A stretch of 64,000 nucleotides of DNA from the NCBI GenBank assembly GCA_002347725.1, contig DDXA01000001.1, forward strand, positions 1 to 64,000, read 5' to 3'. Positions 41,974-49,969 of this stretch are shown here, one piece after another. Below the pieces are notes generated by a model. The model saw only the letters and a list, made by a program, of their open reading frames with translations. It did not search any database and had not been told where the DNA came from. The first letter of the stretch is position 1. Each line of letters starts with the position of its first letter. The position numbers were made by a program, and so were the translations under genes. This stretch comes from Actinobacteria bacterium UBA2272 (GTDB lineage Bacteria > Actinomycetota > Coriobacteriia > Anaerosomatales > Anaerosomataceae).

Positions 41974-43460
41974 GGATCAGGCCGATGACCGCCCATGACG
42001 TGCCGGCGGTGCTGGCGATCGAGTCGGCGAGTTTCCCGGCGCCGTGGAACGAGGCTCTCTTCCGCGACGAACTCGTTCGTAGCGACCGGGTCTGGAAGGT
42101 CGCCGCCGCTGCGGACCGCGTGCTCGGCTTCGGTGGCGTCATGATCATAGGCGACGAGGCCCACCTCATGGATATCGCGGTCGATCCGTCCGAACGTTCG
42201 GCCGGCGTGGCACGAGAACTCATCTGGGCGCTTGCGTCGGAGGCCACGGCCAGGCGCGTGCGGCGCATGACCCTGGAGGTGGCCGAGTCGAACCGTGCTG
42301 CTCTCGACTTGTATGCGTCGTGCGGCTTCGACGTGGGCGGCAGGCGTGTCGGCTACTATCCCGAAGCGGGCGAGGACGCACTCGTGTTGTGGTCGCGTCC
42401 GCTTGCGCCGCAGGTTCGTGCCATGGGTGCCGCGCGGTCGGGGGGCGATCTCGTTCTCGCCATCGAGACGTCGTGTGACGAGACTGCGGCATCGGTGATG
42501 CGCGGCGGTCGCGAGGAGCTTTCCAGCGTGGTTGCGAGCCAGGTGGACTTCCACGCGCGTTTCGGAGGAGTCGTGCCCGAGATCGCGTCCCGCAAGCACA
42601 CCGAGGCGGTCGTCTCGGTGGTCGACGAGGCGCTCGCTGCAGCCGGGATCGGCTTCGGTGACCTGCATGCCCTCGCCGTCACGCAGGGCCCGGGGCTCGT
42701 GGGTGCACTCGTCGTCGGGCTCGCATACGCCAAAGGACTCGCACTCGCCACCGGACTTCCACTCGTCGGCGTGAACCACCTCGAGGGGCACATCTATGCG
42801 GCCCGGCTTATCGACCCGGACCTGGAGCCGCCGCTGATCGCTCTTCTGGTCTCGGGCGGGCACACCATGCTCGTGCACGTGCCCGCATGGGGCCGTTACG
42901 AGGTGCTCGGACGCACGCTCGATGATGCGGCGGGTGAGGCGTTCGACAAGGTAGCCAAGCTACTCGGCCTCGGCTACCCGGGCGGGCCGGTGATCTCGCG
43001 TCTGGCTGCCGAGGGGGACCCGGCATCGATACCGTTCCCGCGGGCGATGATGCGGAGCGGGAGTCTCGATACGTCGCTTTCGGGCCTCAAGACCGCGGTC
43101 ATCCAGTACGTCGAACGGGAGCGTGCGGCGGGCCGAGCACTTCGGATCCCTGACATCGCGGCGTCGTTTCAGGCAGCCGTCGTCGACGTGCAGGTGGCGA
43201 AGACCGAAAGCGCGGCAGAGGCGCTCGGCGTGGGCACGGTCGTCCTGGCCGGCGGCGTGGCCGCGAACGCCTCACTACGCGACGGGCTTCGGGAGGCGTT
43301 GGCCCGGCGGGGCATCGGCCTGACTGTTCCCCCGCTCGGCCTGTGCACCGACAATGCGTCGATGATAGCCGCAGCGGCGCACGATCGTATCGCCGCCGGG
43401 CGCTTCCTCGGCATCTCAGCTGATGCCATCTCCGGTCTGCGCCTGGATTCGCGCTCCTAG
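41970..43460 (+). CDS. tsaD: RimI-TsaD fusion: ribosomal-protein-alanine N-acetyltransferase with t6A transferase subunit
   Basis: One open frame of 496 residues. Residues 1-148 are a GNAT domain like RimI (MRIRPMTAHDVPAVLAIESA, MDIAVDPSERSAGVARELIW, LEVAESNRAALDLYASCGFD). After a short linker, residues about 160-496 are complete TsaD: AIETSCDETAASV, the metal-binding NHLEGH with His270 and His274, GHTMLVHV and a C-terminal LCTDNASMIA. An internal ATG at residue 152 has no ribosome-binding site, so a true fusion is preferred. RimI acetylates S18; TsaD transfers threonylcarbamoyl to A37. Confidence 0.93.
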   Translation: MRIRPMTAHDVPAVLAIESASFPAPWNEALFRDELVRSDRVWKVAAAADRVLGFGGVMIIGDEAHLMDIAVDPSERSAGVARELIWALASEATARRVRRMTLEVAESNRAALDLYASCGFDVGGRRVGYYPEAGEDALVLWSRPLAPQVRAMGAARSGGDLVLAIETSCDETAASVMRGGREELSSVVASQVDFHARFGGVVPEIASRKHTEAVVSVVDEALAAAGIGFGDLHALAVTQGPGLVGALVVGLAYAKGLALATGLPLVGVNHLEGHIYAARLIDPDLEPPLIALLVSGGHTMLVHVPAWGRYEVLGRTLDDAAGEAFDKVAKLLGLGYPGGPVISRLAAEGDPASIPFPRAMMRSGSLDTSLSGLKTAVIQYVERERAAGRALRIPDIAASFQAAVVDVQVAKTESAAEALGVGTVVLAGGVAANASLRDGLREALARRGIGLTVPPLGLCTDNASMIAAAAHDRIAAGRFLGISADAISGLRLDSRS

Positions 43461-43612
43461 CGCACGGTTCCGCACGCCGACGATCTTCCGAGCCGGCGTA
43501 CGCGTGCGCCCAGATAGGGTACGTACATCAGGTGTGTGTTCATGTCGGCAGTGCCGCCGCGGAGGGTGTCCGTGCCCGCTCAAAGCGGCCTTTCAAGGGG
43601 AGTGTGGTGCAC

Positions 43613-45160
43613 ATGAGTGGGGGTATTCGGAGGAGACTGGCGCTTGGAGTGGTCCTGGCGCTGCTCCTCGCGCTTGCCGTGCCGTCCGTCGGCTTCGCTG
43701 GTAAGGGCGTGGTCGCTGCCGACGTGTCGGTTCAAGCGGCGTACTTCGAGGAGGATGCCTACGAGCCGGACGATGACTTCGAGGACGCCTACGCGTACGA
43801 CCCGTCGACCGACGGGAACACGTTCTGGTCGTACCGGACGTTCCATGGCGTCGACAACGTCGAGGACGACGGGACCGACTTCGTCGCGGTGACCGTCGAG
43901 GAGACCGGCACGCCGATCTGGGTCGAGACCCAGCACCTGGCCGGGTTCTACGATACCTATCTCTACCTCTATGACGGGGATGAGAACGAAGTCGCGAGCC
44001 AGGACGACCATGACTACTGGGACGCTTCGTACTCCCAGTCGATCTACTACGTGGCGCCCGAACCAGGTACCTATTATGTCGAGGTCGACAACTATTCCGA
44101 TCACCCGTTCGCCTACGAACTCTTCATCACGGTGGGCGATGCGCGCCGTGTCTGGGGCGCCGACCGGTTCGAGACTGCGGCCGAAGTCTCGCGGCTCCAG
44201 TGGGATAACACCGGCAACCCGGAGTATGGCGTCGGCTACGGTCCCGAGGACATCGTCATCGCCAAGGGGGAAGACCCCGCTGACGCCCTCGCTGGCGGTT
44301 CGCTCGCGGCGCAGCTCGGTGGCGTGCTGCTGTTGACGGATACGGACACGCTGCCTGCAGAGACCCTCGCCGAGATCGTGAGGGTGAGCGAGTCGCGGTA
44401 CTGGAACTACGATGATGTGACGATCCATGTGCTGGGCGGAGAGTCCGCTGTAAGCGCGGCGGTCTTCAAGCAGCTTCAGAGCATTCCGCACGTCTCACAG
44501 GTGGTCCGTCACGCGGGTGCCACCCGCTACGGCACCGCTGTGGAGATCGCGGATGCCATGAGCGATACGGTCGGGGTCGGCACGACGGCGTACGTGGTCA
44601 ATGGGTTCGCGTGGCCTGACGCACTCGCCGTCGCGCCGGTGGCCGCGTGGGACAACGCTCCCGTGCTCATGACCATGACTGACTCGGTTCCCGACGTCAC
44701 CCTCGACTGGCTTGCCGACAACGGGATCACCGATGTCGTCATCGTCGGTGGTGAGGCGGTCGTGAGCGAAGACGTCTACGACGAGCTCGACGCGCTTTAC
44801 ACCGTCGAACGGGTCTTCGGGGCCATTCGCTACGAAACGGCCAAGGAGATCGCACTCTACGGCGTGAACAACCTCGGTATGGAGGGGAGGCTGGCGACGC
44901 TGGTCTCAGGTGAGGTCTTCGCCGACGCGCTTTCCGCCGCGCCGATATCGTGGTGGACCGGTGCGCCCGTGTTGCTCACCACGCGGGACATGCTTCACGC
45001 TGAGGTGGCGGCGTACTTCGACGAGGCTGGCGCCATCGGCGTCGAATACGAGGATTCCGGCGACAGCGGCATCGGCTGCTACGTTCTGGGCGGTCCTGTT
45101 GCAATCAGCGACGCCGTCTATGCGGAGTTCCGTGACCTGTGGATGGAGTATCTGCCGTAA
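43613..45160 (+). CDS. Secreted PPC-like domain protein with three CWB2 repeats
   Basis: Surface protein of 515 residues. Residues 1-29 are a signal peptide (RRRLALGVVLALLLALAVPS). Residues about 50-175 are an acidic beta-rich domain resembling bacterial pre-peptidase C-terminal (PPC) domains, with AYEPDDDFEDA, DTYLYLYDGDENEVASQDD and PGTYYVEVDNYSDHPFAYEL. Residues about 178-515 hold three CWB2 repeats (VWGADRFETAAEVS, RHAGATRYGTAVEIA, VFGAIRYETAKEIA). No protease domain is present, so it may be a structural or adhesive surface protein. GTG codons at 43604-43609 are alternative starts. Confidence 0.86.
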   Translation: MSGGIRRRLALGVVLALLLALAVPSVGFAGKGVVAADVSVQAAYFEEDAYEPDDDFEDAYAYDPSTDGNTFWSYRTFHGVDNVEDDGTDFVAVTVEETGTPIWVETQHLAGFYDTYLYLYDGDENEVASQDDHDYWDASYSQSIYYVAPEPGTYYVEVDNYSDHPFAYELFITVGDARRVWGADRFETAAEVSRLQWDNTGNPEYGVGYGPEDIVIAKGEDPADALAGGSLAAQLGGVLLLTDTDTLPAETLAEIVRVSESRYWNYDDVTIHVLGGESAVSAAVFKQLQSIPHVSQVVRHAGATRYGTAVEIADAMSDTVGVGTTAYVVNGFAWPDALAVAPVAAWDNAPVLMTMTDSVPDVTLDWLADNGITDVVIVGGEAVVSEDVYDELDALYTVERVFGAIRYETAKEIALYGVNNLGMEGRLATLVSGEVFADALSAAPISWWTGAPVLLTTRDMLHAEVAAYFDEAGAIGVEYEDSGDSGIGCYVLGGPVAISDAVYAEFRDLWMEYLP

Positions 45161-45183
45161 CAGCCGCTACATCGAGCACCACG

Positions 45184-45216
45184 AGGGAGGCCGGGTGACC
45201 CGGCCTCCCTTTTGTT
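45184..45216 (+). terminator. Intrinsic terminator after the PPC/CWB2 gene
   Basis: AGGGAGGCCGGG pairs exactly with CCCGGCCTCCCT around TGA, followed at once by TTTGTT. It starts 23 bp after the stop codon and is the most canonical intrinsic terminator in the window. Confidence 0.85.
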
Positions 45217-45260
45217 CGCGCATGCGCGGGTGGGCGGTACGTGGGCCGCTCGACGGGATA

Positions 45261-45277
45261 TGAGTGTGTGACACTCA
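45261..45277 (+). promoter_or_regulatory. Palindrome upstream of the groES promoter
   Basis: TGAGTGT-GTG-ACACTCA is a perfect 7-bp inverted repeat 30 bp upstream of the -35 box. Its arms are related to CIRCE arms but in inverted order, so it is not a second CIRCE site. It could bind another regulator. The rest of the 306-bp intergenic region holds the preceding terminator, the promoter, CIRCE and the groES ribosome-binding site. Confidence 0.4.
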
Positions 45278-45307
45278 ACATTCTTGCGGACTCCGCCTCA
45301 AGGGAGG

Positions 45308-45336
45308 TTGAAACCGTCGGGCGGTCGTACTAGAAT
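45308..45336 (+). promoter_or_regulatory. Sigma-70 type promoter of groES-groEL
   Basis: TTGAAA at 45308-45313 and TAGAAT at 45331-45336 with 17-bp spacing. The expected start of transcription, about 45343, falls just before the CIRCE element, the usual geometry for HrcA repression. Confidence 0.8.
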
Positions 45337-45345
45337 CCATATCTG

Positions 45346-45372
45346 CTGGCACTCGGAGGCAGTGAGTGCCAA
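45346..45372 (+). promoter_or_regulatory. CIRCE operator for HrcA
   Basis: CTGGCACTC, nine bases, GAGTGCCAA. The arms match the CIRCE consensus TTAGCACTC-N9-GAGTGCTAA at most positions, with an exact nine-base spacer, immediately downstream of the groES promoter. It implies heat-shock control by HrcA, encoded elsewhere. Confidence 0.9.
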
Positions 45373-45466
45373 ACCCCGGTCGGAAGGGTACATAGGGTAT
45401 CTGCCGTGTTATCCACGGTGCCGGACGTATCCATAACGTACGTGTAGGAAAACAGGAGGGTAGAGC

Positions 45467-45760
45467 ATGAATCTGAAGCCGCTGTTCGATAACGTGGTCG
45501 TCAAGCCGGCCAAGGCCGAGGAGCAGACCAAGAGTGGTCTGGTCATCCCGGACTCCGCCAAGGAGAAGCCCCAGAAGGGTGAGGTCGTCGCCGTCGGTGA
45601 CGGCCGTTGGGACGAGGACGGAGCCAAGCGCGTGCCGATGGACGTCAAGCTCGGCGATGTCGTCGTGTACAAGGAGTGGGGCAAGACCTCAATCAAGATC
45701 GATGGAGACGAGTACTTCATCATGTCGCAGAACGACATCCTGGCAGTCGTCCAGGGCTAG
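45467..45760 (+). CDS. groES: Co-chaperonin GroES
   Basis: Seven-fold lid of the GroEL folding chamber. The 97 residues include LKPLFDNVVVKPAKAEEQTK, GLVIPDSAKEKPQKGEVVAV and the C-terminal DEYFIMSQNDILAVV. AGGAGGGTAGAG precedes the ATG. The leader between CIRCE and the start codon is about 95 bases. Confidence 0.97.
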   Translation: MNLKPLFDNVVVKPAKAEEQTKSGLVIPDSAKEKPQKGEVVAVGDGRWDEDGAKRVPMDVKLGDVVVYKEWGKTSIKIDGDEYFIMSQNDILAVVQG

Positions 45761-45808
45761 TCGCACCCCGCATCGGCAAACGAATCATCAGAAGGAGGGA
45801 CGTACCCT

Positions 45809-47434
45809 ATGGCAAAGGACATTCGTTTCGACGAAGAGGCTCGCCGCGGTCTTGAGGTCGGCGTCAACAAGCTGGCCAACGCGGTCAAGGTGACCCTCGG
45901 CCCCCGTGGCCGCTACGTCGTGCTGGAGAAGAAGTTCGGCGCGCCGACGATCACTAATGACGGCGTTACCATCGCGCGCGAGATCGAGCTCGAGGATCCC
46001 ATCGAGAACATGGGCGCGCAGCTCGTCAAGGAAGTCGCCACCAAGACCAACGACGTGGCCGGCGACGGCACCACCACCGCAACGCTGCTCGCACAGGTCA
46101 TCGTGCGCGAGGGCCTGCGTAACGTGGCGGCCGGCGCGAACCCGCTTGCGATCAAGCGCGGCATCGAGAAGGCCGTCGAGGTTGTGGTCGAGGCCATCAA
46201 GAGTCACGCCAAGGAGATCGAGGACAAGGAAGAGATCGCGCACGTCGGCGCCATCTCGGCAGCCGATGAGACCATCGGTGCCAAGATCGCCGAGGCGATG
46301 GAGGTCGTGGGCAAGGACGGCGTCATCACCGTCGAGGAGAGCCAGACGTTCGGCATCGACATCGAGACCGTCGAGGGCATGCAGTTCGACAAGGGCTACA
46401 TCTCGCCGTACATGATCACGGACCCGGATCGTATGGAGGCCGTGATCGAGGATCCGCTCATCCTCATCGCCAACAGCAAGATCACCAACATCCAGGACCT
46501 GTTGCCGGTGCTTGAGAAGGTTATGCAGGCCGGCCGCCAGCTCCTGATCGTCGCCGAGGACCTTGAGGGTGAGGCTCTGGCCACGCTTATCGTGAACAAG
46601 CTCCGCGGCACCTTCACCTCCGTTGCTGTCAAGGCGCCGGGCTTCGGTGATCGCCGCAAGCGCATGCTTGAGGACATCGCCATCGTCACCGGTGGTCAGG
46701 TCATCAGCGAGGAGCTCGGCCACAAGCTCGAGAACGTCACGCTCGACATGCTCGGCCGTGCCGACAAGGTGAAGATCACCAAGGATGACACGACGATCAT
46801 CGACGGCAAGGGCGACGAGGCAGCCATCAAGGCCCGTATCAGCCAGATCCGCTCCGAGATCGAGAACTCGGACTCTGACTTCGACCGCGAGAAGCTCCAG
46901 GAGCGTCTGGCCAAGCTCTCCGGCGGTGTGGCCATCATCAAGGTGGGCGCAGCCACGGAAGTCGAGCTCAAGGAGAAGAAGCACCGTATCGAGGACGCGC
47001 TCCAGGCGACCCGCGCGGCCGTCGAAGAGGGCATCGTCGCCGGCGGCGGCGTGGCTCTCACCGACGCTGCACCCGCGCTCGCGGCGCTTGAGCTCGAGGG
47101 TGACGAGATGATCGGCGTGCGCATCATCGCCAAGGCGCTCGATGAGCCGCTGAAGCAGATCGCGGCCAACGCCGGTTTCGAGGGTTCGGTCGTGGCCGAG
47201 AAGGTCAAGGCGCTCGGTGCGGGCGAGGGTCTCAACGCCGCTACCGGCGAGTACGGCGATCTGCTCAAGATGGGCGTTATCGACCCGGTCAAGGTCACCC
47301 GCTCGGCGCTGCAGAACGCCGCGTCGATCGCAGCACTGATCCTCATCACCGAGACGACCATCACGGACGTCCCGCAGAAGGACGACGCCGCTGCGGCGAT
47401 GGCCGGCATGGGTGGTATGGGCGGGATGATGTAG
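45809..47434 (+). CDS. groEL: Chaperonin GroEL
   Basis: ATP-driven folding chaperonin. The 541 residues contain VTLGPRGRYVVLEKKFGAPT, the ATP loop NDVAGDGTTTATLLAQ, and AVEEGIVAGGGVALTDA, and end in the Gly-Met repeat MAGMGGMGGMM characteristic of the bulk chaperonin. It lies 48 bp after groES with GAAGGAGG upstream. Only this copy is in the window. Confidence 0.98.
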   Translation: MAKDIRFDEEARRGLEVGVNKLANAVKVTLGPRGRYVVLEKKFGAPTITNDGVTIAREIELEDPIENMGAQLVKEVATKTNDVAGDGTTTATLLAQVIVREGLRNVAAGANPLAIKRGIEKAVEVVVEAIKSHAKEIEDKEEIAHVGAISAADETIGAKIAEAMEVVGKDGVITVEESQTFGIDIETVEGMQFDKGYISPYMITDPDRMEAVIEDPLILIANSKITNIQDLLPVLEKVMQAGRQLLIVAEDLEGEALATLIVNKLRGTFTSVAVKAPGFGDRRKRMLEDIAIVTGGQVISEELGHKLENVTLDMLGRADKVKITKDDTTIIDGKGDEAAIKARISQIRSEIENSDSDFDREKLQERLAKLSGGVAIIKVGAATEVELKEKKHRIEDALQATRAAVEEGIVAGGGVALTDAAPALAALELEGDEMIGVRIIAKALDEPLKQIAANAGFEGSVVAEKVKALGAGEGLNAATGEYGDLLKMGVIDPVKVTRSALQNAASIAALILITETTITDVPQKDDAAAAMAGMGGMGGMM

Positions 47435-47467
47435 CACCCGCGCACCAACGCGCCCTTCCCTTCCAAG

Positions 47468-47497
47468 CGGAGCCCTGGCGACAGCGCCGGGGCTCCG
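47468..47497 (+). terminator. Terminator hairpin after groEL
   Basis: CGGAGCCCTGGCG pairs with CGCCGGGGCTCCG (13 bp, one G-T pair) around ACAG, followed by TTCGTTTGG. It lies 33 bp after groEL. Confidence 0.75.
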
Positions 47498-47645
47498 TTC
47501 GTTTGGCCGATGAGTTGGTTCCGGTATGAACGGCCTCAAAGTGTGTGCGAGCGGCTGTAGCACTCAACAAGCGGTCGATATCTGCCGATAAGTGGAGTGC
47601 GTTAGAGATTCTCTCGCCTCGGCAGAAGGAACAGGCGTCCCGCAC

Positions 47646-49562
47646 ATGAAGTTCAGGCATCGCATATCCGTTCTCGCGGTGGCCGGCGTCGTGGCTATCA
47701 CTCTTGCGGCTTTCGGCATCCTGGCTCCTGTCGTCGCGAGCAACACCGACCAGGCGGCTGCGTTCGAGCGGGCGCAGGTGGCAGAGCGCGTCCGCCTGGA
47801 GGCGAAGGACGCCGCGCGTCTTGGGCAGGCGTACGTCATCGGCGGTTCCGGAGACGACCTGATCGCGTTCGAGGAGGCGGCGACGCGTTTCGAGCGCAGC
47901 ATCGCCCGGTACCGGACGCTGGTGGGTGATAGCGCCTTGTCCACGGGGCCGGAGGCCGGACACGTCGCGGACGCGGAGGTGTCGTGGGCCGACGTTCGCT
48001 CGGCGGTGAGTGGGCGGGCGGCGGAGGTGATAGTCCCCGTCGAGGCGACTGTTCGCATCACCGGTGCGATCGGTTCGCTCGGCGCTTCTCTGGAGGACCT
48101 GGCGACCGATGAGTCGCAGCAGGCCCGGGAGGCCACGAGCCGCGTAAGTGCGAGTGTCGTGGCCGCACGGACCACGGTGCTGGTACTCGGGTTTGTGGCA
48201 GTGGCCGTGATCATCGCGGTCACGGTGTTCGCCTCGCGCTCGGTGGCACGTCCCCTGACAGAGCTCGACGATGCGGTGCAGCGTCTCGCGGCGGGCGACC
48301 TCGAGCGTCCTGTGCCACCGCTCGGGCGAGACGAGATCGGCGAGGTCGCATCGGCAGTCGAGCAACTCCGCATGAGTCTGCGGGAGGCGCTTTCCTCGCT
48401 CCACTCGGAGATCGAAGAGCGGACCACCACTGAAGAGGCGCTGGCCGATGCCAACCACGAGCTGAACCGGCTTCTCGATGGCGCACGCCACGCGAGTGAT
48501 GAGATGCACGCCATGGGCGAGATGGGCGAGCTGCTGCAGGCGGATCTGTCGTGGGACGAGGCATACGCAGTCATGGCGAGCTACGGCCGGAAGCTGTTCG
48601 AGCGGCTTGATGGCGCGCTCTACCTGTACGGCGCTTCGGACAGTGAGCTCGAGCGCAAGGTCGCCTGGGGAGACAACGGCATCCAGGCCGAACACTACAG
48701 GCCTGAGGAGTGCTGGTCGCTTCGGACCGGCAAACCGCACTGGGTCCGCTTCGGCGAGCCCGATCTGCCCGCGTGCGCCCATATCGACGCACCGGATGCA
48801 TGTTCGGCCTGCGTTCCGCTCGTCGCGCATGGTGAGGTGCTCGGCACGATAGTCCTGCTCGGCCCGGCGGGGGAGTCACTGACCGGGGAGCAGGGCACGT
48901 TCGAGCACATGGCCGGCATCGTCGCGGGCTTCGCCGGGCGCGTGGCGCTCGCGATCTCGAACATGCAGTTGCGCGAGACTCTCAGGGAGCAGTCCCTACG
49001 CGATCCGTTGACCGGGCTGTACAACCGCCGGATCATGGAAGAGGCGTTGGCCCGCGAGATCGCCAGGGCCGGCCGCGAAGCCACGCCGCTTGTCGTCGGC
49101 CTGATCGACATCGATCACTTCAAGGAGTTCAACGACACCTTCGGGCACGAGGCTGGAGACCACGTGCTCCGGGAGGTGGGTGCATACCTGCGCGACAATA
49201 CGCGTGCCGGCGACGTTGTGTGCCGCTTCGGCGGTGAGGAGTTCGTCGTCATCTGGGCGGGGACCGATATCACCGCAGGGTTCTCGCGCGCCGAGGCGCT
49301 GCGTCAGGGCGTCGGGGAGCTTGCGTTCGCACTTGATGGCGAATCGATCGGTAAGGTCACGCTGTCCATCGGTGTGGCGCTCCTCGGTGAGCACGGCGAC
49401 AGCGGCGAAGCGCTGCTGTCCGCGGCCGACGCTGCGCTGTATGCCGCTAAGGCCGAGGGTCGCGACAGAGTCGTGCTTGCGCTCACTCCCGAGCGGCCGC
49501 ACGAGCGCGAAGCGCTGGCGCCGGTAGCCGGCCTCTCCACGAGATCGCCCCGCATCGGCTAG
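47646..49562 (+). CDS. Membrane-bound diguanylate cyclase with HAMP, GAF and GGDEF domains
   Basis: Predicted sensor that makes cyclic di-GMP. The 638 residues comprise TM1 (about 8-30), an extracellular helical sensor region (31-175), TM2 (177-197), HAMP (198-250, RPLTELDDAVQRLAAGDLER), a short coiled coil, GAF (about 281-440, with CWSLRTGKPHWV and CSACVPLVAHGEVLG) and GGDEF (450-615). The active site is intact, GGEEF at 529-533, preceded by an RAGD inhibitory I-site five residues upstream, so product feedback is likely. The start at 47646 is uncertain: the ribosome-binding site is distant and a frame from 47592 is also open. Confidence 0.9.
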   Translation: MKFRHRISVLAVAGVVAITLAAFGILAPVVASNTDQAAAFERAQVAERVRLEAKDAARLGQAYVIGGSGDDLIAFEEAATRFERSIARYRTLVGDSALSTGPEAGHVADAEVSWADVRSAVSGRAAEVIVPVEATVRITGAIGSLGASLEDLATDESQQAREATSRVSASVVAARTTVLVLGFVAVAVIIAVTVFASRSVARPLTELDDAVQRLAAGDLERPVPPLGRDEIGEVASAVEQLRMSLREALSSLHSEIEERTTTEEALADANHELNRLLDGARHASDEMHAMGEMGELLQADLSWDEAYAVMASYGRKLFERLDGALYLYGASDSELERKVAWGDNGIQAEHYRPEECWSLRTGKPHWVRFGEPDLPACAHIDAPDACSACVPLVAHGEVLGTIVLLGPAGESLTGEQGTFEHMAGIVAGFAGRVALAISNMQLRETLREQSLRDPLTGLYNRRIMEEALAREIARAGREATPLVVGLIDIDHFKEFNDTFGHEAGDHVLREVGAYLRDNTRAGDVVCRFGGEEFVVIWAGTDITAGFSRAEALRQGVGELAFALDGESIGKVTLSIGVALLGEHGDSGEALLSAADAALYAAKAEGRDRVVLALTPERPHEREALAPVAGLSTRSPRIG

Positions 49563-49597
49563 AATGCGGTCAGACGGGCGACGGAGGGGTTGCACGC

Positions 49598-49945
49598 ATG
49601 GACGCACGGTTCATGGCTGAATGGAATCGCATCAAGAACGAGCACACGCACGACCGTGACCAGTCGAACAACTACGGCTGCTTCAACGTGGAGACGTCAC
49701 GGAACTGCAACTACATCTACAACGCCCGAGCGTGTATCAGCTGTCACAACTGCGATAGCATCATCGAGTGCGTCCAGTGTGTGGACTGCCGTGACTGCGC
49801 GTTTTGCGTGGGGCTGAACGGCGCGCGGTTCCACATCCTCAACAAGGAGCACACCGAGGAAGAGTACTACGCGAAGCTGCGCGAACTCGGTGTCGACTGG
49901 AACGTGCAGGCGTTCGATCCGATGGACCCGTACGCGTCGATCTGA
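49598..49945 (+). CDS. Cysteine-array protein of unknown function
   Basis: A 115-residue soluble protein with ten cysteines at 28, 37, 46, 49, 52, 58, 61, 64, 67 and 70. Eight are spaced every third residue apart from one gap (CISCHNCDSIIECVQCVDCR), followed by GLNGARFHILNKEHTEEEYY. I recall similar C-x2-C ladders ending in G-L...N-K-x-Y-T-x-E-E-Y in uncharacterised proteins of candidate-phyla bacteria, but no function. Zinc or iron-sulfur binding is plausible. GGAGGGG lies upstream. It is 24 bp before the PHP gene and probably co-transcribed. Confidence 0.8.
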   Translation: MDARFMAEWNRIKNEHTHDRDQSNNYGCFNVETSRNCNYIYNARACISCHNCDSIIECVQCVDCRDCAFCVGLNGARFHILNKEHTEEEYYAKLRELGVDWNVQAFDPMDPYASI

Positions 49946-49969
49946 TCCTCTCGCAACGGACCGGGGGCC

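Noticed and set aside
42423..43460. A separate tsaD gene starting at the internal ATG.
   Set aside because: There is no stop codon between the RimI and TsaD parts and no ribosome-binding site before this ATG, so one fused gene is the simpler reading.
45788..47563. A 591-codon minus-strand open frame opposite groEL.
   Set aside because: Shadow of GroEL; composition is the reverse-complement pattern and no recognisable motif or ribosome-binding site is seen.
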